From contig NZ_JAFKEC010000034.1 of NCBI RefSeq assembly GCF_017848315.1, positions 1-54,241 on the forward strand: a stretch of 54,241 bases of DNA. Reading direction: 5' to 3'. This DNA is from Pseudomonas palmensis (GTDB taxonomy: Bacteria; Pseudomonadota; Gammaproteobacteria; Pseudomonadales; Pseudomonadaceae). The translations under genes were made by a program, and so were the position numbers. This document shows, piece by piece, positions 43,481-51,031 of the stretch (position 1 is its first letter; every line of letters begins with the position of its first letter). The notes beneath the pieces are model-generated. The model had not been told where the DNA came from, made no database searches, and saw nothing but the letters and a program-made list of their open reading frames with translations.

Positions 43481-45022
43481 ATGACGCAAGCCAACAACAC
43501 CGTGTACACCGACCTGAGCGTCGATGAACTGGTAAAAGAAGCGCTGAACCGCGGTGAAGGCGAGCTGGCCGATACGGGCGCGCTGGTCGTGAAAACTGGT
43601 CACCGTACCGGTCGTTCGCCGGTCGACCGTTTCATCGTCGACGAGCCGTCCACCTCGTCTGCCATCGCCTGGGGCCCGATCAACCGCAAGTTCCCGGCCG
43701 ACAAGTTCGATGCCCTGTGGGACCGCGTCGAGGCGTTCAACAACGCCCAGGATCATTTCGTTTCCCACGTGCACGTAGGTGCGGCTGCCGAGCACTACCT
43801 GCCGGTACGCATGACCACCCAGACTGCCTGGCAGAACCTGTTCGGCCGTTGCCTGTTCATCAACCCGGCGCAGTACAACCCGGCCGGTCGTGATGAGTGG
43901 CAAGTGCTCAATGTCGCCAACTTCGAATGCGTGCCCGAGCGTGACGGCACCAACTCCGACGGTTGCGTGATCCTCAACTTCGCCCAGAAGAAGGTACTGA
44001 TTGCTGGCATGCGTTACGCCGGCGAGATGAAGAAAGCCATGTTCTCGGTGCAGAACTTCCTGCTGCCGGCTGCCGACGTGCTGCCGATGCACTGCGCCGC
44101 CAACATCGGCGAAGCAGGCGACGTGACCCTGTTCTTCGGCCTGTCGGGCACCGGCAAGACCACCCTGTCGGCCGACGAAAGCCGTTACCTGATCGGTGAC
44201 GACGAGCACGGTTGGGGCGAGGGCGTGGTGTTCAACATCGAAGGCGGTTGCTATGCCAAGTGCATCGACCTGTCGGAGAAGAACGAGCCGGTCATCTGGA
44301 AAGCCATCAAGCATGGCGCCGTGCTGGAAAACGTCGTCATCGACGACGCCAAGCACGCTGACTACTCCGATGTCAGCCTGACCCAGAACAGCCGTGCGGC
44401 CTACCCGCTCGAGCACGTTGCCAAGCGTTCCGAGAAGAACCTGGGTGGCGAGCCCAACGCAGTGATCTTCCTGACCTGCGACCTGACCGGCGTACTGCCA
44501 CCAGTATCGATCCTCAGCGAAGAGCAGGCGGCCTACCACTTCCTGTCCGGTTACACCGCGCTGGTGGGCTCCACCGAAATGGGTTCGGGCAGCGGCATCA
44601 AGTCGACCTTCTCCACCTGCTTCGGCGCGCCGTTCTTCCCGCGCCCGGCTGGCGAGTACGCTGAACTGCTGATCAAGCGTATCCGTGGTTTCGGTTCCAA
44701 GGTGTACCTGGTCAACACCGGCTGGACCGGTGGTGGCTACGGCGTGGGCAAGCGCTTCAACATCCCGACCACCCGTGCGGTGATCGCGGCCATCCAGAGC
44801 GGCGCACTGGTCGGTGCTGAAACCGAGCACCTGGACATCATCAACCTGGACGTGCCGAAACTGGTACCGGGTGTTGAAACCGTACTGCTCAACCCGCGCA
44901 ACACCTGGGCTGACAGCGCTGCCTACGACGAAGCGGCCAAGGGCCTGGCTTCGCTGTTCATCGAGAACTTCAAGAAGTTCGACGTTTCCGACGCCATCAA
45001 GGCAGCGGGCCCGCAACTGTAA
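43481..45022 (+). CDS. pckA: phosphoenolpyruvate carboxykinase (ATP)
   Basis: This 513-residue enzyme converts oxaloacetate and ATP to phosphoenolpyruvate, a key gluconeogenic step. The kinase-1a loop is FGLSGTGKTTLSADE and the kinase-2 segment follows at IGDDEHGWGEGVVFNIEGGCYAK. HRTGRSPVDRFIV is near the N-terminus and NTGWTGGGYGVGKR near the C-terminus. I choose ATG at 43481 with GGGGAA upstream; the in-frame ATG 4 codons earlier lacks a proper site. Codon use has many T-ending codons, as for highly expressed genes. A very strong terminator follows at 45043. Confidence 0.96.
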   Translation: MTQANNTVYTDLSVDELVKEALNRGEGELADTGALVVKTGHRTGRSPVDRFIVDEPSTSSAIAWGPINRKFPADKFDALWDRVEAFNNAQDHFVSHVHVGAAAEHYLPVRMTTQTAWQNLFGRCLFINPAQYNPAGRDEWQVLNVANFECVPERDGTNSDGCVILNFAQKKVLIAGMRYAGEMKKAMFSVQNFLLPAADVLPMHCAANIGEAGDVTLFFGLSGTGKTTLSADESRYLIGDDEHGWGEGVVFNIEGGCYAKCIDLSEKNEPVIWKAIKHGAVLENVVIDDAKHADYSDVSLTQNSRAAYPLEHVAKRSEKNLGGEPNAVIFLTCDLTGVLPPVSILSEEQAAYHFLSGYTALVGSTEMGSGSGIKSTFSTCFGAPFFPRPAGEYAELLIKRIRGFGSKVYLVNTGWTGGGYGVGKRFNIPTTRAVIAAIQSGALVGAETEHLDIINLDVPKLVPGVETVLLNPRNTWADSAAYDEAAKGLASLFIENFKKFDVSDAIKAAGPQL

Positions 45023-45042
45023 GTTGCTGCTCGCCAGCTGAG

Positions 45043-45071
45043 AAAAAGCCGCCCGAATGGGCGGCTTTTTC
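45043..45071 (+). terminator. strong intrinsic terminator after pckA
   Basis: AAAAAGCCGCCC and GGGCGGCTTTTT form a perfect 12-base-pair stem with a GAAT loop, ending in T-rich sequence. Because the A-run mirrors the T-run it can end transcription from both directions, which would also serve the convergent antitoxin gene. Confidence 0.95.
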
Positions 45072-45085
45072 GTTTGGGCTGTGAT

Positions 45086-45376
45086 TCAGGCCAATGCGGC
45101 CAGAACATGTTCCGGGTCATTGTGAATCGCACGCAGCAGTGCCCGTGCTGGCCCTTCTGGAGCACGGCGTCCTTGCTCCCAATTGCGCAACGTACCCAGC
45201 GGTACATCGATACACTGCGCAAATTTTTCCTGGGTAAGCCCGGTTGCCTCGCGTATGGCCCTGACCCGCATGGCGTCTACCTGGAACTCGCGTGAAGGTT
45301 TGCGCTCCCCACGATCGATTTCAGCCATCTCGGTCATGCTGTCAACGAGACGACCGAAAAGATTCCTGTCCATCAT
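45086..45376 (-). CDS. XRE-family antitoxin (NadS-like)
   Basis: This protein of about 96 residues has a C-terminal helix-turn-helix of XRE type (RVRAIREATGLTQEKFAQCIDVPLGTLRNWEQGRRAPEGPARALLRAI). It resembles the NadS family of antitoxins, with the N-terminal LFGRLVDSMTEMAEIDRGERKPSR. Two adjacent ATGs (45376 and 45373) follow AAGGGTGG; both overlap the toxin stop (TGA at 45373-45375). It should neutralise the toxin and repress the pair by binding the palindrome at 45699. The pair is noticeably less GC-rich than its surroundings. Confidence 0.9.
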   Translation of the reverse strand: MMDRNLFGRLVDSMTEMAEIDRGERKPSREFQVDAMRVRAIREATGLTQEKFAQCIDVPLGTLRNWEQGRRAPEGPARALLRAIHNDPEHVLAALA

Positions 45377-45687
45377 TTCCACCCTTGGTTGAGGCTTCGA
45401 AGTACGGCTTTCTGTTTTTTAGTCAATGTGTCGTGGATGCCTTTGCGGTAGATAAGCAGCAAACGGATCTGGCTGGCTGACACGGCGTAGTAATAGATCA
45501 CTCGAACCCCGCCGCTTTTTCCTTTGCCTTTTGCTGCCCATCGAATTTTTCGCAGCCCGCCGGTATCTTCGATCAGGTCACCTGCTTCAGGGTGCTCGGC
45601 AAGATATACCTGAAGCGACAGGTACTCGTGATCGTCGAGATGGCTTGAAACGTCGCTGGTAAATACGCTTGTTTCGATGAAGAGCAT
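45373..45687 (-). CDS. RelE/ParE-superfamily toxin
   Basis: This 104-residue protein fits the RelE/HigB toxin fold: an N-terminal helix pair (DDHEYLSLQVYLAEHPEAGDLI), the strand GGLRKIRWAAKGKGKSGGVRVIYYYAV and the C-terminal LLIYRKGIHDTLTKKQKAVLRSL. Gene order is toxin first, as in higBA-type modules. It probably cleaves mRNA or binds the ribosome, but target and activity are inferred from the family only. The ATG at 45687 lies 11 bases downstream of the palindromic operator. Confidence 0.88.
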   Translation of the reverse strand: MLFIETSVFTSDVSSHLDDHEYLSLQVYLAEHPEAGDLIEDTGGLRKIRWAAKGKGKSGGVRVIYYYAVSASQIRLLLIYRKGIHDTLTKKQKAVLRSLNQGWK

Positions 45688-45698
45688 GCCAACCTTTG

Positions 45699-45747
45699 TA
45701 CGCCATTGGCGTAGTTAGAGTCTATGCCTTGCGCAGTAGCGGCGCAA
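45699..45747 (-). promoter_or_regulatory. toxin-antitoxin promoter with palindromic operator
   Basis: Reading on the minus strand, TTGCGC (45747-45742) and TAGACT (about 45724-45719) form a -35/-10 pair with 17 bases between. A perfect 15-base palindrome with arms TACGCCA and TGGCGTA (45699-45713) lies just downstream of the -10, over the likely start site. TTGCGC also forms an inverted repeat with GCGCAA (45729-45747). The antitoxin probably binds here to repress the pair. Confidence 0.7.
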
Positions 45748-45866
45748 CCGCATGGATGTTTCGAGTAGGCGCCCATGCTATTCAGCCCTGTTACGGTTTA
45801 CTGTCACCGTGCTTCTGAATTCGTTGTGGGATGCTTCCCGCCCCCTTCACTGCATACAGGTCATTC

Positions 45867-46295
45867 ATGTCTGCCACACCCGAACGCCACCACTACCCCC
45901 ACGTCCACCCCCTGCCGACCCGCTGGCAGGACAACGACGTCAACGGCCACATCGCTAGCGCCACGGTCTACGCCTTCTTCGACAGCGCCGTGCAGGCCTA
46001 CCTGATCGAGCATGCCGGGCTCGACCCGCAGGATGGCGAGGTGGTGGGGTTCGTGGTCAGTTCGGGGTGCGACTTCTTCGCCTCGGCCGCCTTCCCCGAA
46101 TGCCTGGAAGTCGGCCTGCGCGCGGTACGGGTGGCCGGCAGTTCGGTGGAGTACCAACTGGCCCTGTTCAAGGTCGGTGAAGCTCAGCCCTGCGCCGCCG
46201 GGCGCATGGTGCAGGTGTTCGTCGAGCGTGCCACCGGCCAGCCCGCCAGCTTGCCGACGGCCCTGCAAGGCGCCCTGGTAGCCCTGCAAGGCTGA
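45867..46295 (+). CDS. YbgC/FadM-type acyl-CoA thioesterase
   Basis: This 142-residue hotdog-fold protein resembles 4-hydroxybenzoyl-CoA thioesterase-like enzymes. The catalytic Asp lies in TRWQDNDVNGHIASATVYAFFDSA (about residues 17-40), typical of the YbgC/FadM group. ATG at 45867 (MSATPERHHYPHVHPLPTRWQ) is preceded by AGGT; an in-frame start 12 codons earlier reads through non-conserved sequence. The gene stands alone between the toxin-antitoxin module and the convergent chemotaxis operon. Its acyl-CoA substrate is unknown. Confidence 0.88.
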   Translation: MSATPERHHYPHVHPLPTRWQDNDVNGHIASATVYAFFDSAVQAYLIEHAGLDPQDGEVVGFVVSSGCDFFASAAFPECLEVGLRAVRVAGSSVEYQLALFKVGEAQPCAAGRMVQVFVERATGQPASLPTALQGALVALQG

Positions 46296-46307
46296 AACCC
46301 GTCGCGG

Positions 46308-46964
46308 TCAGTCGTTGATGCGGATGATGCCTTCGCGCACCGCAAACAGCACCAGGCCCGGTATGTCGTGTATCTGCAGGCGGTGCATGATCTGCGAGCG
46401 GTGCGCCTCCACCGTCTTCACGCTCAGGCCCAGGCCATCGGCAATCGAGCGGGTCGACTCGCCTCGTGCAATCAGGCGCAGGATCTCCAGCTGGCGGGTG
46501 GTCAGTTGCATGGTGCTGCTGCCGGCATGGCGTTTGCGGCTGTGCTTGACCGCCTGCCCGATCACCAGCGGCAACACCGCCGACGACAGGTACTGGCCGC
46601 CGTTCTTCAACGCCTGCAACGCCAGCTCCAGTTCCAGCACGGTGGCGGTCTTGAGCAGAAAGCCGTGGGCACCCTGCTGCAGGCACTTCATCACGAACTC
46701 CAGCTCCGAGCGCGCCGACAGCATCAGCACCATGCTTGCCGGCACGCGCAGGCACAGCTCGCGCAGGATCTCTTCGCTCTCCAGCGCATCCAGCGCCATG
46801 TCCAGCATGATGATGTCGGGCTTGAGCTGTTCGGCGAGCTCGACGGCGCTCACGCCGTCACCGGTTTCACCCACCACTGCGTAATCTTGTTTTTGTTCGA
46901 GCAGCGCGCGCAGCCCCGCTCTGAACAGGGGCGACTCGTCTGCAAGGAGTATTCGGCAAAGCAT
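46308..46964 (-). CDS. NarL/FixJ-type response regulator
   Basis: This 218-residue regulator has a receiver domain (LLADESPLF with only one of the usual acidic pair residues followed by Glu, phospho-acceptor Asp55 in IIMLDMAL, switch Lys in GFLLKTATV) and a LuxR-type helix-turn-helix (about residues 150-215; TTRQLEILRLIARGESTRSIADGLGLSVKTVEAHRS). It is the last gene of the minus-strand chemotaxis operon, 39 bases after cheB. A transcriptional output regulator at the end of a che operon suggests the array may control gene expression rather than motility. Confidence 0.93.
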   Translation of the reverse strand: MLCRILLADESPLFRAGLRALLEQKQDYAVVGETGDGVSAVELAEQLKPDIIMLDMALDALESEEILRELCLRVPASMVLMLSARSELEFVMKCLQQGAHGFLLKTATVLELELALQALKNGGQYLSSAVLPLVIGQAVKHSRKRHAGSSTMQLTTRQLEILRLIARGESTRSIADGLGLSVKTVEAHRSQIMHRLQIHDIPGLVLFAVREGIIRIND

Positions 46965-47003
46965 AGGTAGGCCTGTGTCGCAAGGTAAGGGGCGGTGTAT
47001 GGC

Positions 47004-48071
47004 TCAGCTGGCACGTGGGTTGTCGCTGAACTGGGCGATCAGCGCCGGCAACCGTGTCAGCGGTTCCACCGCCTGGGCCGCACCCAGCCGTATGGCTTCC
47101 TTGGGCATGCCGAACACGATGCAACTGGCCTCGTCCTGTGCCACGGTGGCGGCGCCTTGCTCACGCATGCTCAGCAGGCCTCGGGCACCGTCATCGCCCA
47201 TCCCGGTCATGATGATGCCAAGGGCATTGCCCCCGGCATGCCGGGCGGCGGAGCGAAACAGGACATCGACCGAGGGTTTGTGCCGATTGACGGCGGGACC
47301 GTCGAGCACCTCCACCAGGTAGTGCGCACCACTGCGTTTGAGCTGCATGTGCAGGCCCCCCGGGGCCAGCAGTGCCAGGCCTCTGTGGACACGGTCCAGA
47401 TGCCTGGCCTCGCGCACCTCGATCTGACAGAGGCTGTTCAGGCGCCTGGCGAAGTCGGCAGTGAACCTGGCCGGCATGTGCTGCACGATCACGATGCCCG
47501 GGCAATCGCGCGGCAGCTGACGCAGGATGAATTCCAGCGCCTGGGTGCCGCCGGTCGAGCAGCCAAGTGTAACGATTCGCTCGGTGGTTTTGCTTGGGGT
47601 TGCAGGCAGTGCACTGGTTTTTTCTTTCGCCTGCGACAGAGGTAACAATACCGGGCGGGTGCGGGCCGCTTCCTCGATGCTGCGGATCAGCCCGCTGGCG
47701 AGGTTCTCCAGGCTCTGGCGCAAGCCCAGCCGGGCCTTGGTGAACACGCCGACCGCTCCGGCGGCCAGGGCCTGGAGATTGAGGTCGGTACCGGCTTCGG
47801 TGAGGGTCGAGCAGATGATGGTCGGCGTGGGGCGCTCGGCCATGATCTGGCGCAGAAAGGTCAGGCCGTCCATGCGCGGCATCTCGATGTCCAGCACCAG
47901 CACATCGGGCCAGTCACGGCGCATCTTCTCGATGGCATACAGCGGGTCGGCGGCCATGCCGATCACGCGGATGCGTGGGTGGTCGTTCAGGCACTGGTTG
48001 AGCACCTGGCGCACCAGCGCCGAGTCGTCGACGATGAACACCCGCACCGGCGCCGCCGCACGCTCGGTCAT
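47004..48071 (-). CDS. cheB: chemotaxis protein-glutamate methylesterase CheB
   Basis: This 355-residue enzyme removes methyl groups from chemoreceptors. A receiver domain (FIVDDSALVR, phospho-acceptor Asp61 in LVLDIEMPRMDG) is linked to the esterase domain with catalytic Ser in TLGCSTGGTQ, His in VQHMPARF and Asp in GMGDDGARG. I use ATG at 48071, which overlaps the cheR stop by four bases; longer upstream readings of the frame lie inside cheR. The response regulator gene follows after 39 bases. Confidence 0.94.
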   Translation of the reverse strand: MTERAAAPVRVFIVDDSALVRQVLNQCLNDHPRIRVIGMAADPLYAIEKMRRDWPDVLVLDIEMPRMDGLTFLRQIMAERPTPTIICSTLTEAGTDLNLQALAAGAVGVFTKARLGLRQSLENLASGLIRSIEEAARTRPVLLPLSQAKEKTSALPATPSKTTERIVTLGCSTGGTQALEFILRQLPRDCPGIVIVQHMPARFTADFARRLNSLCQIEVREARHLDRVHRGLALLAPGGLHMQLKRSGAHYLVEVLDGPAVNRHKPSVDVLFRSAARHAGGNALGIIMTGMGDDGARGLLSMREQGAATVAQDEASCIVFGMPKEAIRLGAAQAVEPLTRLPALIAQFSDNPRAS

Positions 48072-48880
48072 ACGCGCTCGAACACCGAGGGGTGCACCAG
48101 CCTGAGCGGCAGCTCGAAGCCGTGGATGCTTTCGGCGTGCCCGATGAACAACAGCCCGCCGGGGCGCAGCTGGTTGACCAGGCGCTGCACGATCAGCTGT
48201 TTCTGCGGGGTGTCGAAGTAGATCAGGATGTTGCGCAGGAATATCACGTCGAACGGCCCCAGGCCTTCGGGCAGCGGCTGCACCAGGTTGATCTCGCGCA
48301 GGCTCACCCGCGCTCGCAGGTGCGCCTGCACGCGCAGGCGCCCGTGCATGTCGCCGACCCCGCACAGGCAGTGGCGCTGCATCCAGCCATCGGGAAAGTA
48401 GCGCGCCTGGGCGATGTCGTAGATGGCTTGCTCGGCCAGCGCCAGCATGCTCTGGCTGAGGTCGCTGGCCAGGATCGACCAGTCGCTGCCGGTGGCGTGC
48501 TCGGCCACGGTCATGGCCAGGCTGTAGGGCTCCTCGCCCGACGAGCAGGCCGCGCTCCACAGCCGCAGCGGCCCCTTGCGCCGGCCCAGCCACTGGCCAA
48601 GGAATTCGAAGTGCGGGAACTCGCGAAAGAAGTAGGTCTCGTTGGTGGTCAGCAGGTCGATCACCAGGCGCCGCTCGCGGCTGTGGGTCGGGCGCTCGAT
48701 CAGGTGCAGGTAGTCGCGGTAGTTGTCCAGGTGGTAGTGACGCAGGCGTTTCATCAGGCGCCCGGCCACCAGCGAGCGCTTGTTGCTGGCCAGGTGGATG
48801 CCCGAGGCGCTGCTCATCAGCGTCTGCAGGCGGCTGAACTCCTGTTCGCCCAGCACCGGCAGTTTGAAGGTCGAGGGCAT
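48068..48880 (-). CDS. cheR: chemotaxis protein methyltransferase CheR
   Basis: This 270-residue SAM-dependent methyltransferase methylates chemoreceptor glutamates. An N-terminal helical domain (about residues 10-75) recognises the receptor, and the catalytic domain contains RLWSAACSSGEEPYSLAM (SAM binding), ILASDLSQ and VIFLRNILIYFD. It is directly adjacent to cheW (0 bases) and overlaps cheB by four bases. The single methylation pair CheR/CheB in the operon probably serves the receptor at 49407-51029. Confidence 0.95.
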   Translation of the reverse strand: MPSTFKLPVLGEQEFSRLQTLMSSASGIHLASNKRSLVAGRLMKRLRHYHLDNYRDYLHLIERPTHSRERRLVIDLLTTNETYFFREFPHFEFLGQWLGRRKGPLRLWSAACSSGEEPYSLAMTVAEHATGSDWSILASDLSQSMLALAEQAIYDIAQARYFPDGWMQRHCLCGVGDMHGRLRVQAHLRARVSLREINLVQPLPEGLGPFDVIFLRNILIYFDTPQKQLIVQRLVNQLRPGGLLFIGHAESIHGFELPLRLVHPSVFERV

Positions 48881-49393
48881 TCAGGAGCCCTTCGCCGCCT
48901 GGCTGAGGTAGCGGATATCTTCCAGCGACAGCACCTGGGGCATGTTCAGGATGATCAAAAAGCCCTGTTCCTGTTGGGCCATGCCGGCAATGAAGTCGGC
49001 ACGGATGCCGGTGCCGAACGGCGGCGCCGGCACCACCCCGTGCGGGTCGATGTCGAGTACCGCGTCCACCGCATCCACCACCAGGCCGATGCGCTGCACG
49101 CCGTCCTCGAGGGGCAGGGCGATGATCACGATGCAGGTGCGCTTGCCGGCCTCGGTCAGTTCCATGCCGAAGCGTGCTGCCAGGTCCAGTACCGGCACCA
49201 CGTTGCCGCGCAGGTTGAGCACGCCGTGAATGTAGGCGGGCATCATCGGCACGCGGGTGATCTCGGCGTACTCGATGATCTCGCGCACCAGTTCGATGGG
49301 CAGTGCATAGCCGGCCTCGCGCACGCGAAAGGTCAGGTGCTGGACACTGGTGGGCAGGTGCGGCGCGGGCGCCGCAGACTCTAGGGTGTGCAT
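48881..49393 (-). CDS. cheW: chemotaxis scaffold protein CheW
   Basis: This 170-residue adaptor couples the receptor to CheA. The CheW beta-barrel core is seen in FRVREAGYALPIELVREIIEY, GVLNLRGNVVPVLDLAARFG and IGLVVDAVDAVLDI. I use ATG at 49393 (MHTLESAAPAPHL) with GAGG 7 bases upstream; the frame opens 14 codons earlier but without a good site. It lies 13 bases after the mcp gene and directly before cheR. Confidence 0.93.
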   Translation of the reverse strand: MHTLESAAPAPHLPTSVQHLTFRVREAGYALPIELVREIIEYAEITRVPMMPAYIHGVLNLRGNVVPVLDLAARFGMELTEAGKRTCIVIIALPLEDGVQRIGLVVDAVDAVLDIDPHGVVPAPPFGTGIRADFIAGMAQQEQGFLIILNMPQVLSLEDIRYLSQAAKGS

Positions 49394-49406
49394 GGGTACG
49401 CCTCGG

Positions 49407-51029
49407 TCAAGTGAAGCTGACGAACTGGCCTTCATCGATCAGCGCCTTGTGGGTGGGCTTGTAGGCGCCGACTTGCGGTTCGCCCACCCGGGGCAGGGCA
49501 CGCGCAGTGCTGCCGGCCTCGAAGCGGAAGAAGCCGATCAGCTCCTGCAACTGGCCGGCCTGGGCGTTCATCTCTTCGGCGGTGGCGGCCAGCTCTTCGG
49601 AAGCCGAGGCGTTCTGCTGGGTGATCTGGTTCATCTGGCCCATGGCGATGTTGATCTGCCCGGCGGCGCTGCTCTGCTCCTGCGAGGCGGCGGTGATTTC
49701 CTGCACCAGGTCCGAGGTCTTCTGGATGTTGGGCACGATCTCGCTGAGCAGGCTGCCGGCCTGTTCGGCCAGTTGCACGCTGCTGGAGGCTACCTGGCCG
49801 ATTTCCTGCGCCGCCACCTGGCTGCGTTCGGCCAGCTTGCGCACCTCGGCGGCCACCACGGCAAAGCCCTTGCCGTGATCGCCGGCACGGGCGGCCTCGA
49901 TGGCGGCGTTGAGCGCCAGCAGGTTGGTCTGGTAGGCAATGTCGTCGATGATGCCGATCTTCTCGGCGATCTGCTTCATCGCCAGCACCGTGTCGCCCAC
50001 TGCGCCGCCGCCCTGCACCGCGTCGTTGGCCGCCTTGCCGGCGATGCCGTCGGTGACCTTGGCGCTTTCGGTGTTCTGCGCGATCGAGGCCGACATCTGC
50101 TCGACCGAAGCGCTGGTCTGCTCGACGCTGGCGGCTTGCTCGTTGGCCGCCTGGCTCAGCGATTGCGAGGTCGAACTGACCTGTTCGGAGGCCGACGACA
50201 GCGCATCGGCGGCGCTGCGTACATCGCCCAGGATGCTGCGCAGGCGCAGGGTCATGTTCTGCATCGAGCCCAGCAACTGCCCGGTCTCGTCCTTGTGGGT
50301 CACTACCAGGTCCTGGCTCAGATCGCCGGCGGCCATGCGGTCGGCGGCCTGCACTGCGCCTGCCAGCGGCCGGGTGATGCTGCGGGTGACCAGCACGCCG
50401 ATCAGCATGCCGATCAGGGTTGCGGCGGCGACCAGGGCGATCATCTGCACCCGCGAGCGTTCGTAGATGACGCTGATCTCGGCGTTCGCCTCGCCGGCGC
50501 GCGCCTGCTTGGCAGCGCTGGCCTCACCCAGCAACTGGTCGACCACGTTGGCCGCCGCGACGTTCTGCGGCATCAGCGCCAGCGCTTCGGAAGCAATCTG
50601 CAGGTCGCCCGACTGCTGGTGCACCCCCAGCAACTGGTTGGCCACGCTGATGTAGGCCTGCAGCGGCGCGTCGATTCTTTCCACCTGGGCGCGGCCTTCC
50701 TTGGTGATGAAGTGCTCGCGCGCCTTGATCAGCAGTTCGCGGGTCTTTTCCATCGCCGCGCGGGCGGTGGCGGCCGACTGGTCGCGCTCCTGGGCGGTGG
50801 TGGAGAGCAGGCTCTGGCGCACGGCGCGGTTGGCCATCAGCAGCTGGATGTTGGCTTGCTGCAAGGTGCTCAGGCCGGCCACGTCCAGCTCGTACATGCG
50901 GTCCGACAGGCCGTTGACCTGCTCCAGGTTGCGCAGGCCGATGACGCCGATGAGCGCGGTCAGCGCCACCACCAGCAGAAAGCCCAGGGTCAGGCGCACG
51001 CCTATCTTCATATTGCTGATCAACTGCAT
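49407..51029 (-). CDS. methyl-accepting chemotaxis protein
   Basis: This 540-residue chemoreceptor has TM1 at about residues 13-31, a periplasmic four-helix-bundle-type sensor (about 32-194), TM2 at about 195-213, a HAMP linker (RSITRPLAG onwards), methylation helices and the invariant hairpin tip (IDDIAYQTNLLALNAAIEAARAG). It has no C-terminal NWETF-type CheR-binding pentapeptide. ATG at 51029 follows GGAGAA. It begins 2 bases after cheA and is the only complete receptor in the operon. The ligand is unknown. Confidence 0.94.
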   Translation of the reverse strand: MQLISNMKIGVRLTLGFLLVVALTALIGVIGLRNLEQVNGLSDRMYELDVAGLSTLQQANIQLLMANRAVRQSLLSTTAQERDQSAATARAAMEKTRELLIKAREHFITKEGRAQVERIDAPLQAYISVANQLLGVHQQSGDLQIASEALALMPQNVAAANVVDQLLGEASAAKQARAGEANAEISVIYERSRVQMIALVAAATLIGMLIGVLVTRSITRPLAGAVQAADRMAAGDLSQDLVVTHKDETGQLLGSMQNMTLRLRSILGDVRSAADALSSASEQVSSTSQSLSQAANEQAASVEQTSASVEQMSASIAQNTESAKVTDGIAGKAANDAVQGGGAVGDTVLAMKQIAEKIGIIDDIAYQTNLLALNAAIEAARAGDHGKGFAVVAAEVRKLAERSQVAAQEIGQVASSSVQLAEQAGSLLSEIVPNIQKTSDLVQEITAASQEQSSAAGQINIAMGQMNQITQQNASASEELAATAEEMNAQAGQLQELIGFFRFEAGSTARALPRVGEPQVGAYKPTHKALIDEGQFVSFT

Positions 51030-51031
51030 GT

